From Paracoccaceae bacterium (GTDB lineage Bacteria > Pseudomonadota > Alphaproteobacteria > Rhodobacterales > Rhodobacteraceae), in the NCBI GenBank assembly GCA_016937725.1, contig JAFGVZ010000120.1:1-20353 (forward strand): DNA of 20,353 bases, given 5' to 3'. Positions 1 to 6,833 of this stretch are shown piece by piece (the first letter of the stretch is position 1; each line of letters opens with the position of its first letter). The position numbers and the translations under genes were made by a program. The notes beneath the pieces were generated by a model. That model saw only the letters and a list, made by a program, of their open reading frames with translations, did not search any database and was not told the DNA's origin.

Positions 1-710
1 CCCAGATGCGAAAAATCCTGCGTGGCTTGGTATTTTTCATACTGGCCGGGGCGACACACCGACACGTTAACGTCCGCCCGCAGGTTGCCGTTCTGCATGT
101 TGCCGTCGCAGGTGCCCAGATACCGCAAGATCTGGCGCAACTTGCCGACATAGGCGGCGGCTTCTTCAGGCCCGCGAATATCGGGGCGGCTCACAATCTC
201 CATCAGCGCCACGCCGGTGCGGTTCAAGTCCACAAACGACATGTTCGGGTCCATATCATGGATGGATTTGCCCGCATCCTGCTCGACATGAATACGCTCG
301 ATCCGCACCAAACGGGCCACACCCGCGCCCATATCGACCAGCACTTCGCCTTCGCCCACCAGCGGGTGATAAAGCTGGCTGATCTGGTATCCCTGCGGCA
401 AGTCGGGGTAGAAATAGTTTTTGCGATCGAAGGCGCTGACAAGGTTGATCTGCGCTTTCAGCCCCAACCCGGTGCGCACGGCCTGTTCGATGCAATATTC
501 ATTGACCACCGGCAACATGCCCGGCATGGCGGCATCGACAAAGGCCACGTTCGAATTTGGTTCGGCCCCGAACCGGGTGGACGCCCCGGAAAACAGCTTT
601 GCCTGACTTGCGACCTGAGCATGAATTTCCATCCCGATCACCAGTTCCCAATCGCCGGTCGCGCCCGAAATGATCTTGGGTTTGGGGGAATCGTAGGTCA
701 GGTCTAGCAT
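1..710 (-). CDS. gatB: Aspartyl/glutamyl-tRNA(Asn/Gln) amidotransferase subunit B (5' part, runs off the window)
   Basis: GatB is the kinase/transamidase subunit of the GatCAB complex, which converts Glu-tRNA(Gln) and Asp-tRNA(Asn) to the amidated forms in the cytoplasm. The 236 visible residues are the N-terminal part of a protein usually near 480-500 residues. They carry the family signature IGMEIHAQV (residues 25-33) and the conserved DRKNYFYPDLPQGYQIS block (95-111). The ATG at 708-710 is preceded by a GAGAG ribosome-binding site about nine bases away, and the protein opens MLDLTYDSPKPKIISG, a usual start for alphaproteobacterial GatB. It is divergent from the lipoprotein gene at 905. The gene is cut by the window edge, not truncated biologically, as far as can be seen. 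Identification is secure from the motifs. Confidence 0.97.
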   Translation of the reverse strand, partial: MLDLTYDSPKPKIISGATGDWELVIGMEIHAQVASQAKLFSGASTRFGAEPNSNVAFVDAAMPGMLPVVNEYCIEQAVRTGLGLKAQINLVSAFDRKNYFYPDLPQGYQISQLYHPLVGEGEVLVDMGAGVARLVRIERIHVEQDAGKSIHDMDPNMSFVDLNRTGVALMEIVSRPDIRGPEEAAAYVGKLRQILRYLGTCDGNMQNGNLRADVNVSVCRPGQYEKYQATQDFSHL

Positions 711-904
711 GGGCCACACTCTCGCAAGGTCAGTCTTTGCTGCGTTCTAGTGCAAATGCCCGCCAAGGGGAAATGGGTTTTCACACCTTTCCATGTCGGC
801 GGAACCCCGCCGCCCGGAAACCGGCCAGCTTGCCAAATCCGCCGCACAAGGCGCATAGGGCGCGCGGGGCCACAGAATTGGCTTCGTTACCTTCGGACAT
901 CAGA

Positions 905-1495
905 ATGCGTTTTCCTGCCCTTTCCGCCCTTGTGGCACTTGCCATTGCCGCTGGCTGCACCCCGGCCGCAACGTCACAAGCCGTGCCAGAGATTGCCGCG
1001 CGCTGGGACCATAGGCCCGAGGCCGCACGCTGGACCGCTGCGCAATACACAGCCCTAGGCAATGATGGTCGCGCAATGATCGAGACCGTGCCCGCAGATA
1101 TCGATGCCTTCTGCCCCGGCTATGCCGAGGCCGATGAAAGCGGGCGCAAGGCGTTCTGGATCGGTCTGTTTTCCGGGCTGGCTTTCTATGAGAGCACATG
1201 GCGGCCCGACGCGGCGGGCGCGGGCGGGCGGTATCGCGGCTTGTTGCAGATCTGGCCGACCTCGGCGGAATTTTATGGCTGCGACCTGTCGCACCCAAAG
1301 GGGCTGTATGACGGGGCAACGAATTTGCGCTGCGCTGTGCGTATTGCAGCCCAAGCGGTCGAGCGCGATGGTGTTGTTGCCGGCAACCCCGGCGATTGGG
1401 GCGGCGTGGCCGCAGATTGGCCGCCGCTGCGCGATGCGTCCAAGCGCCGCGATATCGCGGCCTACACAAGGTCCCTGCCTGCCTGCCAAAGTTAA
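905..1495 (+). CDS. Small SLT-domain lytic transglycosylase, probable lipoprotein
   Basis: This is a 196-residue protein with a short N-terminal signal ending AIAAGC, a slightly atypical lipobox with the acylated cysteine at residue 18, so it is probably an envelope lipoprotein. The body resembles the lytic transglycosylase (SLT, lysozyme-like) fold: FYES (93-97) supplies the likely catalytic glutamate E96, followed by the typical G-x-x-Y-x-GLLQI stretch (about 108-116). Such enzymes cleave the MurNAc-GlcNAc bond of peptidoglycan to give anhydro-muropeptides. An in-frame ORF extends upstream to 737, but the signal peptide fixes the start at 905, although the ribosome-binding site there is weak. 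It has extra cysteines (69, 126, 142, 194) that could form periplasmic disulfides. The neighbour is an orphan flagellar-type protein, so a role in opening the wall for a machine is possible but not shown. Confidence 0.82.
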   Translation: MRFPALSALVALAIAAGCTPAATSQAVPEIAARWDHRPEAARWTAAQYTALGNDGRAMIETVPADIDAFCPGYAEADESGRKAFWIGLFSGLAFYESTWRPDAAGAGGRYRGLLQIWPTSAEFYGCDLSHPKGLYDGATNLRCAVRIAAQAVERDGVVAGNPGDWGGVAADWPPLRDASKRRDIAAYTRSLPACQS

Positions 1496-1558
1496 GGCGT
1501 TCACCCTTTGCTAACCCATCTTTGCCAAGATGGCCCGGAACGGGTGGAATCTGGCAAT

Positions 1559-2584
1559 ATGGAACTGACAAAGGTGCAACAGGGCGAGGACGCAACCGAC
1601 CCGCTACTTCGAATGGCGCGGCGCAATCGCGTCAAAGCGGCGCGACAGGGGGCCAGTTTTCAGGCCGCCCTGTCGCAAGCTTTTGGCCGGATGTGCGCAG
1701 CCTATCCAGGGCTGGACGGGACGGTGACACAGGTCAACCGCAGGCGCATCTCACTGGCGGAACTGGTAGACTTGACTGAACCGGGCATGTTTCTTGCGCT
1801 ATTGGAAGGGCCGGGCGATGCGATGGGCATGGTCTGGCTTTGCCCTGTCACGCTCGCGGCCTTGATTGAAGCGCAAACAACCGGGCAGGTTTTGCCCAGC
1901 GCGCCTTCTGCGGCGCCCGTGCGGTTGCCCACGCGGACTGACGCAGCGCTGGTCGCCCCGATGATCGATTCGTTCCTGCACCAGATGTCGCAGCGCTGCG
2001 CCGAACTGCCAGAGGCTGACAGTGTCAGCGGCTACCTCTACGGCTCGTTTCTGGACGATAGGCGCCCCATCGGCGTGGTGCTGGACGATGTCGAATATGA
2101 GATCTTCAGCTTGCAGGTTGCTTTGGCGCAGGGCCGCGTCAGCGGCACATGGACGCTGGTTGTGCCGCGCCCCGCACCCGCCACCGCAATGGACCTGCCC
2201 GAAACGGCAGATTGGGAAAACCGCCTAGCGCATGCGGTCGAAAACAGCCCGGTCCGCCTGAATGCGGTTCTGTGCCATTTCAAACTGACATTGAACGAGG
2301 CGCTGGCGCTGACCAAAGGCGATGTGCTGCGCGTGCCTGACAGTGCTCTCGAAACCCTTGGCCTGGCGGCAAAGGGCGGGGCGCAGATTGCAAGCGGGCG
2401 GTTGGGGCAAGCGCGCGGGTTTCGTGCGGTGCGGCTGATCACAGATCCAGAACCAAACCTGCGCAACGATGCATTTGCCGTGCCCACGCTGCGGCTGTCA
2501 AAACGCACCGCAGAGCAGCAAATAAAGCCCCCCGATGCGCCCGACACCGCACCAGCGGTTCCGTCAGATACCCAAGAAAACTGA
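1559..2584 (+). CDS. Orphan FliM/FliN-type protein with C-terminal SpoA domain
   Basis: This 341-residue protein has a C-terminal SpoA (FliM/FliN surface-presentation-of-antigens) domain at about residues 231-295: PVRLNAVLCHFKLTLNEAL, then LTKGDVLRVP and a GRLGQARGFRAVRL strand. A middle region (about 130-200, with APMIDSFL) is like the FliM middle domain. FliM proteins form the flagellar C-ring and switch rotation; the same domain occurs in type III secretion C-rings (YscQ/HrcQ). The N-terminal EIDALL-type CheY-binding motif of classical FliM is not apparent, and the last 45 residues are a proline-rich tail. ATG 1559 is preferred over the ORF opening at 1508 because a GGTGGA site lies upstream and the extra 17 residues look non-coding. 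No other flagellar gene is in the window. Family membership is fairly sure; the exact role is not. Confidence 0.72.
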   Translation: MELTKVQQGEDATDPLLRMARRNRVKAARQGASFQAALSQAFGRMCAAYPGLDGTVTQVNRRRISLAELVDLTEPGMFLALLEGPGDAMGMVWLCPVTLAALIEAQTTGQVLPSAPSAAPVRLPTRTDAALVAPMIDSFLHQMSQRCAELPEADSVSGYLYGSFLDDRRPIGVVLDDVEYEIFSLQVALAQGRVSGTWTLVVPRPAPATAMDLPETADWENRLAHAVENSPVRLNAVLCHFKLTLNEALALTKGDVLRVPDSALETLGLAAKGGAQIASGRLGQARGFRAVRLITDPEPNLRNDAFAVPTLRLSKRTAEQQIKPPDAPDTAPAVPSDTQEN

Positions 2585-2613
2585 CGGGCCGCGCGGTTTC
2601 CCGCACGGCCCGT
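2584..2613. terminator. Hairpin between convergent genes, probable bidirectional terminator
   Basis: Arms ACGGGCCG (2584-2591) and CGGCCCGT (2606-2613) are perfectly complementary. After one C/A mismatch the stem continues GCGG/CCGC around a TTTC loop. It sits directly between the stop codon of the FliM-like gene and the end of the DUF442 gene on the other strand. There is no T-run, so it may need Rho or act by stability alone. Confidence 0.6.
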
Positions 2614-2635
2614 GATGGCCTTGCCAAACGGCGCG

Positions 2636-3061
2636 TTACTGGTTGCTTAAATGCTCCAACATGGGGCGAAACGGCTCTAGATTGTAGCCATATCGCGCAG
2701 GCACCGCGATCAACTCATCGACCGGGCGCGCGGCGGCTTGCGACATGGCCCAGACGATGGACGATCGGTTACCAGAGGCGCAATAGGCCAAGATTGGCCC
2801 CGGCTGCCCCGCAATCGCGGCACCCTGCGTGCTGACATTTTCCGGCGTGATCGCGCCGCCCACTACGGGGTTGACTACAAAGGTCATCCCCGCCGCTTCG
2901 ACTGCCGCGCGAATAGCGTCGGCCTGAAACTCTGGCGGCACCTCGCCATCGGGGCGATTGCAGATCACGGTCTTGAAACCGGCGGCGGCAATCTCGGTCG
3001 CCTCTTCCGCTGCAATCTGCGGCGACACGGCATAGCCGTCGGTCAACGGACGGATGTCCAT
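2636..3061 (-). CDS. TIGR01244/DUF442 rhodanese-like sulfurtransferase domain protein (BLH-type)
   Basis: A 141-residue stand-alone domain of the DUF442/TIGR01244 family, a phosphatase/rhodanese-like fold found alone or fused to persulfide-dioxygenase-like MBL proteins (the Blh protein of plant-associated bacteria). The ICNRPDGEVP stretch (33-42) and the loop YCASGNRS (93-100) are seen; C94 with R99 would form the sulfur-carrying active-site loop. It is likely a cytoplasmic sulfurtransferase passing sulfane sulfur to or from the MBL enzyme. The ATG at 3059-3061 follows a clear AAAGGAG site. It is the last gene of the sulfur operon, 16 bases after the YedE-like gene. Here the two Blh halves are separate genes with the transporter genes between them. 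Confidence 0.85.
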   Translation of the reverse strand: MDIRPLTDGYAVSPQIAAEEATEIAAAGFKTVICNRPDGEVPPEFQADAIRAAVEAAGMTFVVNPVVGGAITPENVSTQGAAIAGQPGPILAYCASGNRSSIVWAMSQAAARPVDELIAVPARYGYNLEPFRPMLEHLSNQ

Positions 3062-3077
3062 AGGTCTCTCCTTTGGG

Positions 3078-3512
3078 TCAGGCGGCGGCGACTTGGTCGA
3101 TCCGGGCGCGAATGGGGTTGGCAACCAACATACCCCCAACCATGGCAAGGATAAAGACGATCCCGCCCGTGCCGCCCCAGCTGAGCGACGCAATCGCCGG
3201 GCCGGGGCAAAGGCCCACCAAACCCCAACCCGCGCCGAACAGAACCGAGCCGATCACAAGGTTATGCCCCAGTTTTGGTTCTGGCGGAGCTGGGAACGCC
3301 GTGCCCACCAAAGATTGCGCGCGGCGGGTGGTGATATACCACGCCAGTGCCATGGGCAGGATCGCCCCACCCAGAACGAAGGCCAAGGTCGGGTCCCAAT
3401 CGCCGAACACATCCAGCCAGCCTTGAACCTTGGTCGTGTCGGTCATGCCAGAGACAAGCAACCCGGCCCCGAAAAGCCCGCCAGAGACAGCGGCAAGAAT
3501 CGAACGCAACAT
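3078..3512 (-). CDS. YeeE/YedE (DUF6691-type) sulfur-transport membrane protein, second half
   Basis: A 144-residue integral membrane protein with about four hydrophobic segments and the conserved GLCPGPA loop (100-106, cysteine C102) typical of the C-terminal half of YeeE/YedE proteins. Larger single-chain members (TsuA) move thiosulfate through the inner membrane, using conserved cysteines that contact the substrate; here the function is carried by two small proteins encoded side by side. The start ATG shares its A with the TGA of the upstream half (TGATG at 3510-3514), so translation is probably coupled. An in-frame extension to 3641 is ignored because it is antisense-like sequence inside the upstream gene. 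The substrate (thiosulfate, sulfide or another sulfane-sulfur compound) cannot be fixed from sequence. Confidence 0.85.
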   Translation of the reverse strand: MLRSILAAVSGGLFGAGLLVSGMTDTTKVQGWLDVFGDWDPTLAFVLGGAILPMALAWYITTRRAQSLVGTAFPAPPEPKLGHNLVIGSVLFGAGWGLVGLCPGPAIASLSWGGTGGIVFILAMVGGMLVANPIRARIDQVAAA

Positions 3513-3943
3513 CAGATCACCCCCAGAACATGACGAAACAGCACCATCGCGATGCCACCAGCCAGCAAATAGAAAACGGTCGCCACGATACCCCGCAACG
3601 AGAAGCGCGAAATGCCACACACCCCGTGGCCAGAGGTGCACCCATTCGCCAGACGCGTGCCAATGCCCACCAGCAGGCCCGCGGCAACCACCAAGACAAG
3701 GTTGTCGGAGATATGTGTTTCCACCTCGACATTATACAGCGGCAGCATCAGCGCGGGCACAACCACCAGTGCCGCCAGAAATGCCGCGCGTTCCTGCCAG
3801 TTCGACAGCCCGCTGCGATCGACAAGCCCGCCGATAATGCCGCTGGCGCCCATGATCTTGCCATTTCCCAAAAGGAAAACGGCCCCCGCCAAGCCAATCA
3901 TAAGGCCCCCAACGAGGCCCCATACCCAATCCATTTCAATCAT
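3512..3943 (-). CDS. YeeE/YedE family sulfur-transport membrane protein, first half
   Basis: A 143-residue inner-membrane protein with about four hydrophobic segments and the family hallmark GTRLANGCTSGHGVCGISRF (95-114), whose cysteines C102 and C109 are thought to handle the sulfur substrate. It pairs with the next gene; the two together equal one full-length YeeE/YedE transporter. The ATG at 3941-3943 follows CAGGAAA at a good distance; a second ATG lies nine bases further in. It is 70 bases after the MBL gene in the same operon. Genes of this pair are known members of BigR-type sulfide-detoxification operons, which agrees with the promoter described at 4905-4949. Confidence 0.86.
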   Translation of the reverse strand: MIEMDWVWGLVGGLMIGLAGAVFLLGNGKIMGASGIIGGLVDRSGLSNWQERAAFLAALVVVPALMLPLYNVEVETHISDNLVLVVAAGLLVGIGTRLANGCTSGHGVCGISRFSLRGIVATVFYLLAGGIAMVLFRHVLGVI

Positions 3944-3969
3944 TTCGGTTTCCTGTTCGCGACTTCAGG

Positions 3970-3994
3970 GGCGTGCAGACATGGCCCGCACGCC
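3970..3994. other. Intercistronic hairpin in the sulfur operon
   Basis: GGCGTGC (3970-3976) and GCACGCC (3988-3994) form a perfect 7-bp stem with an 11-base loop in the 70-base gap between the MBL gene and the first YeeE gene. There is no T-run on the coding strand. It could slow exonucleases or reduce read-through, giving more MBL than transporter. This is inference only. Confidence 0.4.
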
Positions 3995-4013
3995 AGTTGG
4001 TGATCTTGTCAGA

Positions 4014-4877
4014 TCAGAGTTTGTTGACCGGCACTTTCAGATAGACGGTGCCGTTGTCTTCCGGCTCGGGCATTTGGCCCGCGCGCATATTCACCTGCAA
4101 GGACGGCACGATCAGCTTGGGCATGCCCAGCTTTGCATCGCGCGTGGTGCGCATGGCGATGAAATCCTCGCGCGATTTGCCGCTACCAACATGGACATTC
4201 GCCGCTTTCTGCGCGCCAACCGTGGTTTCCCATGCGTAGTGGTCACGGCCTTCAGCCTTGTAATCATGGCCCACGAAGATGCGTGTCTCTTCTGGCAGCG
4301 CCAAAATCTTCTGCACGCTTTCCCACATCGTTTCGGCAGACCCGCCGGGAAAATCACAACGCGCGGTGCCAAAATCGGGCATGAACAGCGTATCGCCCAC
4401 GAAAGCCGCGTCGCCAATCACATAGGTCAGGCAGGCGGGGGTGTGGCCGGGCGTGTGCAGCACATCGACGCGCAGCTGCCCGATATGAATGCTGTCACCA
4501 TCGCTAAACAATTGGTCGAACTGGCTGCCATCGCGCTGGAATTCGGTGCCTTCGTTAAAGACCTTGCCGAAGGTATCTTGTACGATCGTAATGTTATGGC
4601 CAATCCCGATCTTGCCGCCCAGCTTTTCTTGCAGATAGGGCGCGGCAGACAGGTGGTCGGCATGGACATGCGTTTCCAGCAACCATTCCACGCGGTAGCC
4701 CTTGTCTTGCACAAAGGCGATGACAGCATCCGCCGAGGACGTATCGGTGCGGCCAGAGGCATAGTCGAAATCCAGCACCGAATCGATGATCGCGCAAGAC
4801 GACCCAGCCGGATCGCGCACGACATAGGTAATGGTGTTGGTGGCTTCATCGAAGAAAGACGTGACTTCGGGTTTCAT
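4014..4877 (-). CDS. MBL-fold persulfide-dioxygenase-like enzyme (ETHE1/Blh type)
   Basis: A 287-residue metallo-beta-lactamase-fold protein. Metal ligands are visible: HVHADH (70-75), H145 in HTPGHT, D162 in VGDTLF and H204 in VGHD. ETHE1-type persulfide dioxygenases use a mononuclear iron to oxidise glutathione persulfide to sulfite; this protein shares the THVHADHLSAA stretch and the GTARCDFPGG segment (170-179) of that group. A closely related family, the Blh domain, has the same layout. The ATG at 4875-4877 is preceded by GGAGA. It is the first gene of a four-gene operon with two YeeE/YedE genes and a DUF442 sulfurtransferase, which supports a role in sulfide or persulfide detoxification. 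A promoter and palindromic operator lie just upstream. No sulfide:quinone reductase is visible in this window. Confidence 0.88.
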   Translation of the reverse strand: MKPEVTSFFDEATNTITYVVRDPAGSSCAIIDSVLDFDYASGRTDTSSADAVIAFVQDKGYRVEWLLETHVHADHLSAAPYLQEKLGGKIGIGHNITIVQDTFGKVFNEGTEFQRDGSQFDQLFSDGDSIHIGQLRVDVLHTPGHTPACLTYVIGDAAFVGDTLFMPDFGTARCDFPGGSAETMWESVQKILALPEETRIFVGHDYKAEGRDHYAWETTVGAQKAANVHVGSGKSREDFIAMRTTRDAKLGMPKLIVPSLQVNMRAGQMPEPEDNGTVYLKVPVNKL

Positions 4878-4904
4878 GCTGACATCTCCAGTCTGGTTTC
4901 AGCA

Positions 4905-4932
4905 AATATAGGGTAAGTAAAATACATTGCAA
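4905..4932 (-). promoter_or_regulatory. Sigma70-like promoter of the sulfur operon
   Basis: Read on the minus strand: -35 TTGCAA (4927-4932), a 16-base spacer, then -10 TATATT (4905-4910). This predicts a start near 4898 and a leader of about 20 bases with GGAGA before the ATG at 4877. The whole region is strikingly AT-rich compared with the genome around it. The -35 box lies inside the inverted repeat 4918-4949. Confidence 0.68.
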
Positions 4933-4949
4933 TAATCGAATGTATTTTA
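4918..4949. promoter_or_regulatory. Probable BigR/SqrR-type operator: perfect 11-bp inverted repeat
   Basis: TAAAATACATT (4918-4928) and AATGTATTTTA (4939-4949) are exact reverse complements with a 10-base spacer. The centre reads ATTG-N8-GAAT (4926-4941), one base off the ATTC-N8-GAAT pattern I recall for SqrR, the ArsR-family persulfide sensor of Rhodobacter. It covers the -35 box of the operon, so a bound repressor would block RNA polymerase. No ArsR-type gene lies next to it, so the regulator must be encoded elsewhere. Confidence 0.7.
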
Positions 4950-4974
4950 TCTGCGCCGAACCCGCGACTGCGTT

Positions 4975-5901
4975 TTACGCGCTTGCAGCAAAGAGCGCGG
5001 CGGTTTTCGCAAAGAAATCGTCGCGCACCCCGGCGCGCTCGATCAGCACCTCGTGCAACGCGCCGTCATATTCCACCAATTGCCCGCCCGGCCATGAGGC
5101 CATGCGCTGCCGAATGGCGGTTTGGCTGACAATCTGGTCCGCCGTGCCAAATCCGCACAGCGCTGGCAGGTTGGGTGCATCAAGCTGCTGAAGTGCCTGC
5201 ATTTCACGCAAGGCTGCGGCCAGCCAGCGGATAGAGGGCGCGCCAAGCCGCAACTCGGGATGCGCGCGAAGCTGGGCCTGCGCATGGGCATAGGCCACGG
5301 CGTCGCGGGTCAGTTCATTGCGCTCGAAAGGGAAGTTCCAAAGCTCGAATTCCTCGCCCGCGCCCGGCACTTCCATCGTGTCTTGCTTCAAGGCGCGCAG
5401 GAACGCAGCCAAGGGGGCCACGGCCGCAACCGTTGCACGTGGCAGGGTCAGCCCCCACATCGGCGCGCTGAACGACACGGCGCGGATGCCCAGACCGTTG
5501 ATCAGCGCACGCAAGGCAATGCACCCGCCCATCGAATGAGCCAGCACGAAACGTGGCGCCACGCCTTGCGCGGCAAGCCACGCCCAGAAGGCGCGCACAT
5601 CCTTCTGGTAATCCGCGAAATCCGGCACGTCGCCGCGCAAGGGCGCATCTGGCAACCGATCTGACAGGCCCTGACCGCGCCAATCTATGACCGCCACGTC
5701 AAAACCGCGTCCGACCAGTTCGGTCACGGTGCTCCCGTATTTCTCGACCATCTCGGTCCGACCGGGAAAGACCGCGACCAAAGGGGCGTCACCCCTGCCC
5801 CAGCGCGCGGCGCGCAGCCGCACACCGTCACTGGCTGTCAGCCATTCCACGCTGGCGGGCGGAGGCGCGCCCGCAATATCGGCGTGAAAAGGAGCGCTCA
5901 A
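4975..5901 (-). CDS. Alpha/beta-hydrolase, lysophospholipase/monoacylglycerol-lipase-like
   Basis: A 308-residue alpha/beta-hydrolase of the Hydrolase_4 (PldB-like) type. Visible landmarks are the FPGRTE oxyanion region (45-50), DWRGQGLSDR (73-82), the nucleophile elbow AHSMGGCIAL with S123, the acid D255 in GTADQIV and the base H283 in GALHEV, so the triad is complete. Members hydrolyse lysophospholipids or monoacylglycerols; the true substrate is unknown. It has no signal peptide and is probably cytoplasmic. The start is a TTG (5899-5901) that overlaps the TGA of the SCP2-like gene as TTGA, which argues for translational coupling and supports this rare start. The next in-frame ATG would cut into the fold. 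Pairing with a lipid-carrier domain supports a lipid-related job. Confidence 0.85.
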   Translation of the reverse strand: MSAPFHADIAGAPPPASVEWLTASDGVRLRAARWGRGDAPLVAVFPGRTEMVEKYGSTVTELVGRGFDVAVIDWRGQGLSDRLPDAPLRGDVPDFADYQKDVRAFWAWLAAQGVAPRFVLAHSMGGCIALRALINGLGIRAVSFSAPMWGLTLPRATVAAVAPLAAFLRALKQDTMEVPGAGEEFELWNFPFERNELTRDAVAYAHAQAQLRAHPELRLGAPSIRWLAAALREMQALQQLDAPNLPALCGFGTADQIVSQTAIRQRMASWPGGQLVEYDGALHEVLIERAGVRDDFFAKTAALFAASA

Positions 5902-6185
5902 CTCAGCGCGCTGCCCAACTTCATCGCAGCCCCCATGCTGCCCTCGATCTTCAGGTTGCCCGACATGAAGGCCATGGTCGGGTTGACGCTTCCGTCCAGA
6001 ATACCCCGGAACGTGTCGACACTGGCAATCATGGTCACATCGGCCTCGTCATCGCCTTCGCGCACGCCATCGGAATCGACCATGATGGACCCTTCGCCCT
6101 CGATCTGAAATTTCGCGGTGCCGTCGTAACCGCCGCCCAGCTTTTCGCTCAGGGCCTTGATGGCGTGGTCCAGAATGTCGCTCAT
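5898..6185 (-). CDS. SCP2 sterol-carrier-like lipid-binding protein
   Basis: A 95-residue single-domain protein of the SCP2 sterol-transfer family: an N-terminal helix, then AKFQIEGEGSIMVDSDGV, a TMIASVDTFRGILDGSVNPTMAF stretch and the terminal MSGNLKIEGSMGAAMKLGSAL (the well conserved GKLKI.G....A.KL motif). Family members bind fatty acyl or other hydrophobic ligands in a tunnel; bacterial stand-alone copies are of uncertain role. The ATG at 6183-6185 follows CGGAGT at good spacing. It is the first gene of a two-gene unit with the alpha/beta hydrolase, whose TTG start overlaps this stop, and it is divergent from the TPR gene at 6252. Confidence 0.88.
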   Translation of the reverse strand: MSDILDHAIKALSEKLGGGYDGTAKFQIEGEGSIMVDSDGVREGDDEADVTMIASVDTFRGILDGSVNPTMAFMSGNLKIEGSMGAAMKLGSALS

Positions 6186-6251
6186 GTGAATACTCCGAAT
6201 TTGTGATCGTTGCGCGCTGGATTCGCAGCGCGGTTGCGTTACACTTTCACT

Positions 6252-6812
6252 ATGACGGTTCGGATATCCATACTCAATCTTGTCGTGGCGGCAGCGCTTT
6301 TGGGCGCGGCGCCGATCCATGCACAGGACGGGCCAACGGACGACCCGCAAGTTTTGTTGGAGCGCTTGGCAGACCCGACGCAAGAACGTTGGCAACGGAT
6401 CGAACGGCAGATCACACGTATTTGGTCGCGCTCTGGCTCTGCCAGTGTGGATTTGATGCTGCAACGTGGCCGTGATGCGATGCGCGAGGGCCAGACTGAT
6501 GCGGCGATTGACCACTTCTCTGCCGTGATCGACCACGCGCCCGAATTTGCCGAAGGCTGGCACGCCCGCGCGACAGCGTGGTTCATGGCCGGGCGTCTGG
6601 GTCTTGCGCTGGCAGATCTCGAATATGCGCTGGCGCTGAACCCCCAGCATTTTCTGGCCATGATGGGACTGGGGCGCATTCTGGAAGATTTCGGCCATCC
6701 TGACCGCGCGCTGGAAGTCATGCAGCGCGTGCAAGCTATACATCCGCACCGCGACGACGTAAAAGCCGCCGTGGAACGATTGGATAAGGCTGTGCAGGGC
6801 GTCAGGCTCTGA
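6252..6812 (+). CDS. Exported TPR-repeat protein
   Basis: A 186-residue protein with a clear signal peptide (residues 1-24, ending PIHA before QD), followed by about two to three tetratricopeptide repeats from residue 70 on, e.g. AMREGQTDAAIDHFSAVIDH and FMAGRLGLALADLEYALALN. TPR units are protein-interaction scaffolds; this one should sit in the periplasm. The start ATG at 6252 is chosen because the signal peptide begins there; an ORF extension to a TTG at 6210 would bury it. It is followed 21 bases later by the helicase gene and is probably cotranscribed. Function beyond protein binding is unknown. Confidence 0.82.
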   Translation: MTVRISILNLVVAAALLGAAPIHAQDGPTDDPQVLLERLADPTQERWQRIERQITRIWSRSGSASVDLMLQRGRDAMREGQTDAAIDHFSAVIDHAPEFAEGWHARATAWFMAGRLGLALADLEYALALNPQHFLAMMGLGRILEDFGHPDRALEVMQRVQAIHPHRDDVKAAVERLDKAVQGVRL

Positions 6813-6833
6813 CATCGCGAAGGGGCAAGGCCC

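Noticed and set aside
6..707. 233-residue open frame on the plus strand
   Set aside because: Shadow of gatB on the opposite strand.
797..812. CGGCGG-AACC-CCGCCG hairpin between gatB and the lipoprotein gene
   Set aside because: Perfect 6-bp stem but no T-run, lies upstream of both divergent genes and is common by chance in such GC-rich DNA.
900..1595. 231-residue open frame on the minus strand
   Set aside because: Antisense to the lytic-transglycosylase gene; arginine/proline-rich with no motif.
3612..4916. 434-residue open frame on the plus strand
   Set aside because: It is antisense to the MBL and YeeE genes, whose products carry complete family motifs; the frame is a GC-rich shadow without recognisable domains.
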